Below, one piece after another: positions 53,560 through 64,000 of a DNA stretch of 64,000 bases. Made by a program: the position numbers and the translations under genes. The stretch is from Ciona intestinalis. Lineage: Eukaryota > Chordata > Ascidiacea > Phlebobranchia > Cionidae. The number at the start of each line of letters is the position of its first letter. Within the stretch, counting starts at the first letter, position 1. The notes beneath the pieces are model-generated. The model made no database searches. It was given only the letters and a program-made list of their open reading frames with translations, and was not told where the DNA came from. The DNA is taken from NCBI RefSeq assembly GCF_000224145.3, contig NW_004190499.2, positions 62,001 through 126,000 of the forward strand, written 5' to 3'.

Positions 53560-54069
53560 ATGTCGTCATCATTTTATGACGTCATCAATATAATTACGTC
53601 ATCATTTTAAAAACGTCATCAGAAATAATTTTATCAAAGTTTGACCAAAGTTGCCTTAAATAATCAGTTGTAAAATAAGTTAATTTCATTCCTTTGGGAC
53701 CATGGTCACATTAAGCACTTAGCTTACCAACTTATGCAGGAAACTACATTGGTTTATCATTGTGTATATTTAACATGAGATGTAATCAGATCATTCAGCT
53801 TGTGTATGTTTGAACTAATGTTGTGTTGCTTCATCTAATAATTGCAATAAATGTAAATAACTGATCCATGTAGGAGTTATGTTGGCTTGGCCAGCGACAA
53901 ATAAAGCTTTCATGTATTGGAAGTAGGGTTCGGGTGTCGGGTGAACTGGTCACCAATTGTCAGTTTTTGCCAGATTTGAAAGAATAAGAGAATAAATAAA
54001 TGTTAGAATTGTCTGTGACGAAGTAAACGGAATTAAAGCCAAACCTTTCTGAGATTTAATATCATGTAG

Positions 54070-54225
54070 GTGCACTAGGTTGGGGTAAGATGGGAAGTGT
54101 AGGTTGGGGTAAGATGGGAAATGTGGGTTGGGGTAAGATGAGACGTGTACGGAGGGTTAATATGGGACGTGCAGGGTGGGGTAAGATGGGACGTGTAGGG
54201 TGGGGTAAGATAGGACACAAAGGAA
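54070..54225 (+). repeat. Tandem array of fold-back repeat termini
   Basis: Seven or so units of about 21 bp, close to GTAGGTTGGGGTAAGATGGG, which is the terminus of the dispersed fold-back family. Confidence 0.85.
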
Positions 54226-54227
54226 AT

Positions 54228-54882
54228 AAAGGTATTAGGTGTGCGGATACACCATGCGTGTTTGGTGTATAAGAAGACACTTATGTTATAACTTGACAGT
54301 GAGCATAAGGTGTATGAATACACCATGTGTGTCTGGTGTATGAGAAGACACCCATGTTATAACTCGACAGTGAGCATGAGGTGTATGAATACACCATGCG
54401 TGTCTGGTGTATAAGAAGACACTTATGTTATAACTCGACAGTGAGCATGAGGTGTATGAATACACCATGTGTGTCTGGTGTATAAGAAGACACCTGTGTT
54501 ATATCTTGACAGTGAGCATAAGGTGTATGAATACACCATGTGTGTCTGGTGTATAAGAAGACACCCATGTTATAACTCGACAGTGAGCATGAGGTGTATG
54601 AATACACCATGTGTGTCAGGTGTATAAGAAGACACACATGTTATAACTCGACAGTGAGCATGAGGTGTATGAATACACCATGTGTGTCTGGTGTATAAGA
54701 AGACACCCATGTTATAACTCGACAGTGAGCATGAGGTGTATGAATACACCATGTGTGTCAGGTGTATAAGAAGACACACATGTTATAACTCGACAGTGAG
54801 CATGAGGTGTATGAATACACCATGTGTGTCTGGTGTATAAGAAGACACCCATGTTATAACTCGACAGTGAGCATGCGGTGCA
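54228..54882 (+). repeat. 71-bp tandem array, about nine units
   Basis: Units contain GTGAGCATGAGGTGTATGAA, TACACCATGTGTGTCTGGTG and AGACACCCATGTTATAACTC. Starts are spaced 71 bp (54299, 54370 and so on). GGTGTATGAATACACC forms a 7-bp hairpin in each unit. Shared strings (GAGGTGTATGAA, ACACCC.TGTTATAAC) show kinship to the 98-bp family. Confidence 0.92.
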
Positions 54883-55660
54883 TAATTCAAAATATTGTAA
54901 TAAGTTTTAATATGTGTTAGATATCCAGGTAAATACTTGATATCATCCCGTTTAGCAACCGTACAAAGTTGTTCGAGAATAAAGTTAGACAAACGTAAAT
55001 TACCAAAGTTGTTTCACGACGGGAACAATGTGCATTGGTCATGTTGCATGTTTGGAACAGAAAAGAAGTTTCTAATTAACTAAAATGAGGAAACTAAGAT
55101 GTTTAAACATGGTCGTTAAGGAGTAGCGCGTAAAGTTCCCTTAAAATTTTAGAAACTTAAAATTCGAAAATACTTTGTTCGGTTGGTGACGTCATAATTG
55201 CGGTGTGTTTATTTTCGTAAAAAATATTTTCTAGTTTTTTTTTATTAATCATGGTATGTGGATAGTTGTTTATTGTGTAAGCACTTGTTGTCCCTTAGTT
55301 GTCAGTTATACGGAGAAGCTCTTTATTTATAATTGGCAAGTTGAACATTGGACTCAGTTGAGTTGTAAATATGTTTTAATCGTAAGCGTGTTTTAACGAC
55401 TGTTGTTTTGTCGTCATCGTTTTTATTTCTTGATCTTTGCTACCGTAATTAAAGAGACAATTGAAAGTTATTATTGATTGTGAACAAATGATAGTGGAGG
55501 CGTTTTTTGTTAAGTTGCCGAAATGGGTAAAATATGGTCAGCACTTTATGAACTAATGATGTCGTTTAGGCCAAATATATGTTCACGTTGGACTTAATTT
55601 TACGTATTTGTGGCACTAGACCTAAAATAAAGATTTGTTAATTTTGTTCCAGGTGTAAAA

Positions 55661-56086
55661 ATGTCTTCCAATGCATCAGTGGCATCATCTGTTCATAGAA
55701 ATAACATATTAGGCCCCGAGGAAACAGATTTATGGGAGTTGTGTTACTATGGGGGATTAACCGTCGACCCACAGGTGTTTAAGATCCTACTTGACCTTCT
55801 ACACATGGACATTCACCCCAAAGCTGTGTTAGAAGTCTTGAAGGAAGTAACTTCTCACTCGAAATATTCAAAACCTGCGGCAAAAGATCCGAAAATAATA
55901 CCAGAAAAAAATTCAGACGAAAAATTAAACTCTGTTGAAAAGAAATCGAAACCGAACGTGGAAGTTTCGAAATCGCAACCAAAGCCAAGAGTGACATCTA
56001 GTGGTGAAAGTAAGAATGTTAAAAAAGTTTCATCGAAAGTTGGGGCAAGGTCGAGCGCATCAGAGCAAAGAACGAAGAAAAAATGA
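55661..56086 (+). CDS. MZT2: MOZART2 (MZT2), gamma-tubulin ring complex subunit
   Basis: MZT2 is a small subunit of the gamma-tubulin ring complex, binding GCP2 and aiding microtubule nucleation. The single coding exon gives 141 residues (human 158). The conserved core reads ETDLWELCYYGGLTVDPQVF, then KILLDLLHMDIHPKAVLEVL, matching the human EMELYELAQAAGGGIDPDVF core. The tail is Lys/Ser-rich and disordered. It lies 375 bp before the ARFGAP-type gene on the same strand, with an AATAAA and an acceptor-like AG between them. Confidence 0.85.
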   Translation: MSSNASVASSVHRNNILGPEETDLWELCYYGGLTVDPQVFKILLDLLHMDIHPKAVLEVLKEVTSHSKYSKPAAKDPKIIPEKNSDEKLNSVEKKSKPNVEVSKSQPKPRVTSSGESKNVKKVSSKVGARSSASEQRTKKK

Positions 56087-56390
56087 TTTTGTGAAATTTA
56101 TTTGTTTTAATGCTTCCATTGTACGTTTGTTTCATAGATTTGTGAAAGAAAATGCCCGCTGCAATCAGGATGTTTTGGTCGTCTTACACAATGCCTTATT
56201 TTCACTATAACTACATTTGTTTGTAATGTTTTCTTGTGCTTCCATTTCTTACAACACGGGATCGAAAATGTGCGCAACGAGTATTGAAACTGGTCATTAG
56301 TTCGATCCATTTTCGCAATGCCTTCTATTTGCCACTGTTATAGTTTTATAGATGGTGATACTGCGACCTGGTGTTTATAAAATTCATTCG

Positions 56391-56441
56391 AATAAAGGAA
56401 TCTTGTTCTTGTAATATAAATATTTTGTACGGTATTTCTAG
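56391..56441 (+). other. Candidate polyadenylation / SL trans-splice junction
   Basis: AATAAA (56391-56396) is followed 45 bp later by TACGGTATTTCTAG (AG at 56440-56441), then 20 bases to the next ATG. After this AG all three frames close before or at the ATG, so the next coding region cannot continue from an upstream exon joined here. Confidence 0.6.
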
Positions 56442-56461
56442 AATCGTAGGTTTAATAAACA

Positions 56462-59400
56462 ATGAGTGAAAACCTGTCGACCATACATGCCGTTCCAGCA
56501 AGTTCTGTGCGTTTGACCACGACCAAGTCAACAATCACTAAGAAGAATGCAAAGAAAGGGGTTTGTGATGTCATAATTTGGATAACTTTGTTTTGAAATA
56601 TACAATTTTGAAAAGAATAAATAAATTAAACAATGTTTAATAAATAACAAAACTATATATATTACTAAAAATTACTTTAAAAAGGTTTCAAAATAAAAAA
56701 AAGTAATCCTGGATATTTTATAAATACATTATGTTTCTAAAATAACTTTTGTTGTTCCACAGCCTAGGAGCGAAGAAAAGTGGTCTTGGTGCTCATAAAG
56801 TAACCAAAGCTGATTTTGAAAAACTAGAGAAAACGGCCGAGATTCTGGATAGTTCGAAATCTAAAGTTGAAAATAATGAATCGATGAATGAACCAGTTAG
56901 GTGGGTGGGGGTGGTTATTTATGGGTTTTCTAAACAACATGGGTAACTACACACCGAGTCCGGTTTTAACTAACGCTGCTGCCACCACATTGGGAGCAAC
57001 TAAACGTCATAATAAATGCTTGCCTCATAAGTGAAGAATACCGAGTTTAATACTGATAGATACACAGGTCTTTGGGCACTTAACAGCAATTGCTCCATCT
57101 CAGTGATCACTAATAAGTTGTTTTCCACCACAGCAAGGAATCGTTACGATTGGCGTACCGCGACATTGAAACGAAGGAGAAACAGAACGATGCTCGTATA
57201 AGTCGGATGGACGGGAAGCGGAAGGAACAAGCGGAGAGGCTGGGGATGGGGATGGGGAGGACCGGGTGGGTTGATGGGGTGTATTCTATTCTGTATGGGT
57301 GATGTCCGTATGGACCTGGGATTTAGGCCAGATTTGGCCCATTACCCCAACATCCTTGTACGTTCGGAAGTGACGTGCTAGCGATAGTAAGTTCTTTATT
57401 CATGTTCCGACTCTACTGTGTGCAACTCCCCATTCTTGACCTACAGGACTCCATCATCGGATCTGCGAACTCGTTAAAAAGGGGGGGTGTAGTGGGGGCA
57501 GGGTGGGTTAGTAGGGGTAAGGTGAGTTTAAAGGGGGTTAGAGTTGGAGGGGCGCACGGTGGGTTAGTAGTGGTGGGGTGGTATGATTAGGATTCCGGGT
57601 TAGGCTTCCAGATTTATGCCAGCTTGGGGGATTATGCAAACACCTTGCTTATAGGATCGATTTGCTTTATGTTTATGAGTACTAACTCTAATTTATTCTT
57701 AATATTTGTAAGATTTTTCAATAATCTCTGTTTAACTTGATACTAAACTTTTTCACCAAACTTAACCATTCGTTGGGTTCAAAAATAATAAAATAATACG
57801 TATATACATTACATTATTATATATCTTCATTCCCACTCAACTAACCCCTCCCCCCCACAGCGGTGTTTCACATTCCTTGAACATGATGACGATCGACCAA
57901 ACCAACCCGACCACCAAACCTGCCAGGAAAGGGCGCTATGAGGACAACAACGACACTTTTTACGACGCATTTTTTTCCTCCCCAAAGTAATAAAGTCCCC
58001 CACATGATGTAGTTTAATATTATATGTTTGTTATTCTGTCTAAATTATTAAAGTTTTATCGTTTGCAAAATATTTTGATTCTTGTGTGAAAATTTACATC
58101 AAATTTGTTTTTATCGTTTTGTTTCAAATTTTGAATATTTTTCTACAAAATGTTCCAGTTTACGAAATACCTTGTGTCACCAACAACACCCAATTTGGTG
58201 CAAAACAAAATTAATTTCCAACAAAACATCCCGAACCACCATGTGTGTCCTATATAACATCCCTCGTACCAAATCCATGGTATTTATAAAACCACAAAAT
58301 TGTAAGATCAACAATTTTATATTTAATAATACAAATAGTTGGACACCTTTTTGTTTTTAGTTTATTACTTAAACTGCAATTGCACCCCCACATCAACCCA
58401 TGTACCCCCCTATTTACCCCTGACGTACCCCATATATTCAATACATTACCCCACACCACTTCCACCCCGCTTATGGTTCTTTAAACACTTTAGGATTAAC
58501 GGCTGCTTTGTGCGATGAATCTAAACTTTGCAATCATTTTGTTTTAAAATGCTAACTACAACCCCCCCCCACATTACACCTAATCCCCCCCATAGCATCT
58601 ACTTACACTTGAACTCGCATATTACACGCCAACATTACAAACTCCCACCCAAACCTATATTTGCTCCCGTCTCCCTCGAACCACCCCGTTATATTTGGCA
58701 TATTAACCCCATGGTTTAACCCCCTTATCACCCCACCACACCCATGTTACAACGCAACATCATCCCAAACTCCTGAAACCCCCCTTCCACCCCAAACTAC
58801 CCCTGATATTTGGCGCATATATTCTTTATATTTCCTGAGTTTTGTTTTATTTTCAAAATAAATCCACGAATTGTTGAAACTTGTTTTTATGTTCCAGGAG
58901 TAGGTGGGAAAGTGATCCAGAAGACGAGATTGCGAGGAAAAAGTTTTCCGGGAGCAGTGTTGACCAAATGTCAACATTTTCAACTGGCAACACTGGATCA
59001 AAGTCAGAATCGGGGAACAACAACAGGTTGTTGAATATATCTTGTCGGACATACACAGGGAAAAGTTAAATCTTTGTTTTACAAGATTGTAAAAAATGCA
59101 TGTTAAGAACCATTTCATACTTTTACCCACCAACTGTTGTTTTGCTGCTAATTCCCTTCTCTTAGTTGTTTTATTTAATATCTGATTTTTCCAAGTGATA
59201 ACTTATGTCATTTATTCACAATAACCATATATTCCCCCCAGACCCACGAAACCAACCATAACGTACGACAGTCAACCCTTACCCAACAATATGCGTAACA
59301 ACAAATCTGTTTCATCGGAAATGTTGTTTGGAACGCAATCGGAAGTTTGTATTTTGTTTTGTTTATTACCATTGTAACTTTGTAAGTGTATTAGGGTAAA

Positions 59401-59979
59401 ATTAACAAAGTATTTATTATCAACGCATTGTAACTTGTAGCAGACACAAGGTGCATGAAACATTAATGTCTTACAAAACTTAAAAAAAAATTGTTAAAAA
59501 AACTTCTTTAAACCCCCAGGCATCTGAAGGCCAAAGGTTACGAAAGTTCAAGAACTCAACAGCGATATCTAGTGATGAGTTTTACGATCGACCCCCACAA
59601 AGTAACCACGTGCCCGATGTTTCGGATATCAAGGACGGGGTGAAGGAGGGGGTGAAAAGTGTGGCTGGGAAGTTATCGAGTATCGCATCTGGGATCGCAA
59701 GTTCCATCCAGGTAGTATCGGTGGTAACATACATGGGTGGCATATGTGATGCTACCATTGTGAGCGTATGTGTCCTTGGGCAAAACACTTAACAACAATT
59801 ACTCAAACCCAGTGGTCACTAATGGATTTGAATAAATTATCAACCATACATAAAAATAATCACCCACAAATTTACATTTTGTAGAATTAGTTGTTTTTTT
59901 GCAGAAATTATTATTATCAGCTTATAAATTCCTTTAGATTAATGTGAAGACTATTTCTCCCCAGGATAGATATGGTTAA
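56462..59979 (+). CDS. ARFGAP2: ARFGAP2/3-type COPI coat protein without the ArfGAP domain
   Basis: ARFGAP2/3 bind the COPI coat on Golgi membranes and trigger GTP hydrolysis by ARF1. Exons: 56462-56560, 56763-56900, 57134-57265, 57861-57986, 58898-59026, 59242-59344, 59520-59711, 59965-59979, about 310 residues. Family motifs are LGAKKSGLGAHKVTKADFEK, SLRLAYRDIE, GKRKEQAERLGMGMGRTGG, VSHSLNMMTIDQ, the Glo3-type repeats SSEMLFGTQSEA and ISSDEFYD, and the end DIKDGVKEGVKSVAGKLSSI..SSIQDRYG. The start MSENLSTIHAVP lies where vertebrate proteins are about 150 residues in; no zinc finger or arginine finger is present upstream. Exon 1 needs one G fewer in its GGGG run at 56558-56561 to keep frame. 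Start choice rests on stops in all frames upstream. Confidence 0.85.
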
Positions 59980-60567
59980 TGCAGTAGAGTGGGGAGTGGT
60001 TGACGTGCCTTCAGCAGTAACAGGCGTTGCAGTTTGTCCCAGTGCAATAACAAGTTGTGTAGATATTCAATGTTGGAATAAAATATCTGTAACTGACGTT
60101 TTGCGTGTTGATGACGTCATTTATGACGTGGGGCTTGTTGATGTCGTCACCTATGACGTAGTACGTTTTGATGTCGTACAAATAAATAATATCGAAACCG
60201 CGGCAATAAATGTTGTCCCCATTTTAAATCCGACCACCGATCATCCGTTGTAAGACGACACGCGTCACTAGTTGTTACCATAGAAACCGATGACGCAAAA
60301 TTTACCAAAAAAGGATTTTTTTGTAAAATATAAAAATATCGTTTAAAAGTTAGGTTTATATTGTTGTCGTATAAGGTAGTAAAGCGTAAAAGAAACGCTT
60401 AGGTATTTATGATAAGTTGCAGCATATAATTAACGTATAAACTGAATTTACCCCCCAAATGCCAATGTTTTTATAAGTTTTAACTGTTGTGTTGGGTAAA
60501 AAAACTTATGTGTTGTAATCATTCCATGTAAAAGGTTTTGGTTAAAGTTAGTTTTAATTCTTAAACA
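59980..60567. other. Intergenic region
   Basis: A cluster of TGACGTCA/TATGACGT elements lies at 60090-60175, within what would be the 3' untranslated region of the ARFGAP-type gene. No gene is recognised. Confidence 0.5.
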
Positions 60568-61901
60568 ATGGGGGTGGAGTCGAGGGGCAAACCGAAAAAT
60601 TGGACCAAAAAGTCCCCCCAGCAGTTAAAGAAGATGGGGGCACAACAAAGATCGAGGTGGGTATGTTGTTTCTATGATGTGTGGTTTCTATGTTTATGTG
60701 GTTTCTATGTTTGTATGCTTTTGTAGAACTTGTAGTTTTTTTTTTTGTAAATGTGGAAAATATTTCTGGAAATAGTTTGTTTAATGATCTTAAACGACCG
60801 ATGTTTCATCTTCTATGCAACGAAACATCATCATATCGTAGCATCGCCGAGCCTTGAATTCGTAACCTCTGGACTACAAGCAAAATATTTTGCTGCAGTG
60901 CCAGTCAAGCGGGTACGGGTTCGAGGCTTGTGGTTGCTACCCATGTTGTGGATTGTGGTTCACAATGGTAGAATAATCACTGTCGGCATTGTGATATCAT
61001 GGTTGTTGAAACAAAGTTAGCGACAGCATCAATGTTGGGCCAATAACCCCAATCAAACCCCCCAACACCCCAGGTACTTGGCGTACGAGGAACCCCCTAA
61101 AGAGATCCAGGACACGGTTGACTTGACACAGAAACGCGTCAAAGATTTGATTCAAAAACAAAAGAACTCGACGCCGCGTATGAATAATGAGATGGAAATC
61201 GATCGACAGAAACACAGCAACCTCATTGGTCAATTAAAGTAATACCAACTTTATGTTTCTGGTTTAAAATGTTTTGTTTGTCTGTGTGATAAAGAACAGC
61301 GAATACGACTTGGATTATTGCCCCAAAGTTTGTTCTTTGCCAAGTGTGTTTTAACGACTAATTTGCTAATTCTCTTCGTTGTTTTATTTAATCTTCGCTG
61401 TTGTATAATGTATGTTTTTGTTACATCATAATGTGTAAGTTCTCATTGTTACCAACAATTGTTATTATGACATCACAGAGCAGCAGAAGCACGCAACAGA
61501 ATACGAGTGATGCGACTTCAATACCAAGCCATGCGAGCGCATGAAGTTAAACATCTGATATCTTGTCAGCCCACTTCGCTTAAAGGTGGGGGGGATGTTA
61601 ACTTATTTAGAAATATGTAGATTTATTTATTGGGTGAATGAATGTAACTTATACATCATCTGTTGGGGTCACATGCAAAGTTACATCTGTGGTAACTCGT
61701 GATCGCCCACAAAGTTGTACAAACACCCCCGAGTCAAATAAAACATTATATCTTCACCCAGCACTCCGATTCGAAGCCCTTGTGCCCCCCTACACCAATA
61801 ACCGTAACCCCGGCGATCATTTGGACAAGCTTGATCGAGCACGAGTTGAGTCGATATTAGAGGATGAAAACGGGATAACTACAAACCGAAAACTTGATTA
61901 A
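60568..61901 (+). CDS. Small basic protein of unknown function
   Basis: Four exons (60568-60656, 61074-61238, 61479-61585, 61762-61901) join in frame to 166 residues. It begins MGVESRGKPKNWTKKSPQQL, is very basic at the start, then has EEPPKEIQDTVDLTQKRVKD, a probable helix or coiled coil, and a strongly patterned core AAEARNRIRVMRLQYQAMRA followed by HEVKHLISCQPTSLKALRFE. The end reads LDKLDRARVESILEDENGI. No signal peptide or membrane segment is seen. The core has the look of a conserved family, and consistent splice phases support a real gene, but I cannot name it and give no function. Confidence 0.7.
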
Positions 61902-61939
61902 GATTTCTATTATTGCAGTATTTATGTTATTTTTGTGTG

Positions 61940-62150
61940 TAGTAGGTTGGGGTAAGATGGTACATGTTTTCACTCTCTGTATCGCCCCTTAGTAAACAAA
62001 GATTATTTACAGAATTTATAACCTCACCCCCCAAAATGGCGTTGTTAATTTTTTGAAAATAAGATCAGTAAATACGGTATATTATGTGCTAATGGCATCC
62101 CATCTTACCCCATACTCTATGTACCATCCTACCCCACGCTACAATGAATC
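61940..62150. repeat. Fold-back MITE-like repeat, full copy
   Basis: The left end is TAGTAGGTTGGGGTAAGATG and the right end CATCTTACCCCATACTC, followed by a second CATCCTACCCCACGCTAC. Inside, TTACAGAATTTATAACC and ATGGCGTTGTTAATT match the copy at 39150. Confidence 0.75.
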
Positions 62151-62304
62151 ATTTACCTAGGTGTCGCTAATGAGTAAACTAATTAAAAAACTTGAATTAT
62201 TTGTTTTTGTATTTACTCGTGTGTAATAACAGGTGGAGTCGTAAGTAGACGCTCATTATAATTGCTGAGGTTTCGTAATTGTCGGTTGGGCGCGTGGCTG
62301 AAGA

Positions 62305-62330
62305 ACGCGCGCTATATAAAGACATGTCTG
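62305..62330 (+). promoter_or_regulatory. TATA-like element
   Basis: GCGCTATATAAAGACATG lies just upstream of paired TGACGTCA octamers. No gene downstream is recognised in the window, so promoter function is a guess. Confidence 0.25.
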
Positions 62331-63794
62331 TGACGTCATTATAACGGCACGCTTGTGACGTCATAAAAAAAGTTTAGCGTGAAATAAAATATTGACAATG
62401 AAGTTATTATTACGTCACAGAGGATGATTGTAAAATATTGTTAATGCGTCATAAACAGCATTGTGACGTAACATGTTGAATAGAAAGGGCGACGAGAGAC
62501 AGCGAACGCCTTTTTCTTTCGCGCTAAAGTCAACACTCCAGACCTTTTGTGTCTTAACAGTTGTGGAACGTTGGAACACATCGTGATTGTGATGTCATAA
62601 TGGTCTGTGTGGGGTAAGGATAGTCAGTTGTGTTCGAACAATTCAAGTTATGAAGTGTTTGTTACGTATGTATGACGTCGTGTAACGGTCCAGTAAGCAA
62701 AGGTATTTGAAATATTCTGTAAATCTTGTTAAGAACAAGTTCCTTTATCTCGTAACAATGGTGTGAATGTTACGTCATAATGGCCTCAGCAGGTGGTCAA
62801 TGGGATCAAGAGATTATATTGTTACGTAACAATTAAAAGAGATTGTGTGACGCGAAAAACTTCTGGCGTTCGTTAATTATTCATGATGTCACGCTTCGAT
62901 GGCGCCCGCTTGTGTGTTAGCATTGTACGTCATAATGCAGTTTGTTCTTACTATAAGGCAGGGTTTATGACGTCACAGAGAGCCAGGGTTGTAAAACGCT
63001 GCAGCTTCTATTATCGCGTTGAACGCTTTTAGTTAATTGCGACTTTTGGATAATCCGGATTATTGTGATTAATTATGTCGTAACAATGCGCGGTTAAAGC
63101 CATGTTTTCGTCATAATAGAACAAACGTCACAATGATCTTGTTTGTCCATTAAGACTACGCGAATATTCGATTAATTGTCTCGAGGGAAATTTAAAGAAT
63201 TTGTTAAAGTTGCTTCCGCTTAACATAATGCGTTTTATTTACCTTAGAATGCAGTAAAGAAAATCAAAATAATCAAAATGAAGAGGAGGAAATTAGCAGC
63301 AAAATAACAGTCGTTAAAATCCGCTATGATAAAAACTACTGGAATGTCAAATAAATCGTGGTTGCTTAACCCACAATAAAGATTCTGAATCAAATTATCT
63401 TTGTGTTTTAATTAACTAACTTTGTTTATTGTAAGTTGGATCCACAACCTCGCTTGTGCTTTCTACATATTACAGTTGGTTGGTTGAAAAGTTTGCGCGA
63501 AGTTTTGATTTCCAACACTATATATTGTTGTTTGGAGCCCGAAGGCGAAAACATCTTTAACTATCGTCGCGGCTTACGCGGGGATTACGCGGTAATTGAA
63601 TGTGCGGTTGTGACGTCACAGCAGGGTTGTTTCGTCATAGAGGGCACTCAAAGTTTGAAGTATGGAGCGAAGTTTCGATTATTATGTTAGAATGTGCGTT
63701 TGTTCCACACCATTGTAGGTGAATGGGGTTTGTGACGTAACAATCCTTTCACGCGAAGTCGCGCGCTTGGTTAATTGTCAATTGTTGAAAGGTG

Positions 63795-64000
63795 GTGGGG
63801 TAAGATGGTTCGTGGGGTAAGATGGTTTGTGGGGTAAGATGGTACATGGGGTAAGATGGTTTATGGGGTAAGATGGTTTGTGGGGTAAGATGGTTTGTGG
63901 GGTAAGACGGTTTGTGGGGTAAGATGGTTTGTGAGGTAAGATGGTACATGGGGTAAGATGGTTTATGGGGTAAGATGGTGTGCGGGGTAAGTTGGCACTA
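63795..64000 (+). repeat. 18-bp tandem array to window end
   Basis: About eleven units of GTGGGGTAAGATGGTTT or GTACATGGGGTAAGATG. The unit is again the GGGGTAAGATGG terminus of the fold-back family. Confidence 0.9.

Larger units (their letters stand above)
53560..55660. other. Catalase 3' region and repeat-rich intergenic sequence
   Basis: Two tandem arrays (54070-54225 and 54228-54882) and a sense T-rich repeat (55365-55450) lie here. An acceptor TTTTGTTCCAG ends at about 55652, just before the MZT2 ATG. No gene is seen. Confidence 0.6.
61902..64000. other. Right-end region with repeats, no firm gene
   Basis: It holds a fold-back repeat (61940-62150), a TATA-like element (62309), dense TGACGTCA/TTACGTCA octamers (62330-63130), an inverted T-rich repeat copy (63265-63385) and a terminal tandem array. 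An 84-codon open frame at 63436-63690 has no recognisable motif. The character resembles the upstream regions of the RBM24 and myomesin genes, so a regulated gene may start to the right. Confidence 0.45.

Noticed and set aside
54090-54992. Overlapping short frames in tandem arrays
   Set aside because: They are translations of 21-bp and 71-bp satellites without start context or homology.
59972-60253. 93-codon open frame rich in DV
   Set aside because: It starts inside the last ARFGAP-type exon in another frame and is opened by TGACGTCA-type repeats.
63436-63690. 84-codon open frame near the right end
   Set aside because: No ATG at the reported start (TTG) and no known motif; kept only as a remark in the region entry.

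Overview
The window is animal DNA, most likely from a solitary ascidian of the genus Ciona (C. intestinalis/robusta type). The reasons are chordate-type orthologs in small, intron-rich genes packed close together, very short 3' untranslated and intercistronic spaces that suit SL trans-splicing and operons, and dense families of short dispersed repeats. The species call is an inference. Five runs of N break the assembly.

Layout. (1) 178-2063, minus strand: the N-terminal part of a myomesin-type M-band protein, running off the left edge. (2) 3681-7019, plus: a secreted astacin metalloprotease whose 3' end enters a gap. (3) 7390-8623, plus: the C-terminal part of DBF4, activator of CDC7 kinase. 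(4) 8870-11853, minus: MRPL23, with its last two exons present twice around a gap. (5) 13188-14951: an intronless acid-sphingomyelinase-like gene. (6) 15558-16371: SAMD15. (7) 17858-22503: RBM24/RBM38-type RNA-binding protein. (8) 23769-26712: RAB21. (9) 27459-33826: ENY2, DTWD1 and KIFBP in a tight same-strand series that looks like an operon. (10) 34591-39024: CWF19L1. (11) 40414-45549: a large LRR-Ig single-pass receptor. (12) 46400-53559: catalase, with one or more exons lost in a gap. (13) 55661-59979: MZT2 (MOZART2) followed by an ARFGAP2/3-type gene that lacks the catalytic ArfGAP domain, again operon-like. (14) 60568-61901: a small conserved-looking protein I cannot name. From 61902 to the end I see repeats and a possible promoter but no firm gene.

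The genes are mostly unrelated housekeeping functions (translation, tRNA modification, transcription, splicing, traffic, microtubule nucleation, peroxide removal) mixed with tissue-type genes (myomesin, astacin, RBM24, LRR-Ig receptor). I see no single pathway shared by the whole window.

The most striking non-gene signal is the palindromic octamer TGACGTCA. It is repeated throughout some genes, in introns, at splice sites and inside coding exons, while neighbouring housekeeping genes carry the C-to-T decay forms TGACATCA/TGATGTCA instead. This reads like a fossil record of mosaic gene-body methylation. Other notable structures are minisatellites that grew out of splice junctions (KIFBP donor, myomesin acceptor), tandem arrays grown from the terminus of a fold-back repeat family, and T-rich repeat copies lying just upstream of 3' splice sites.
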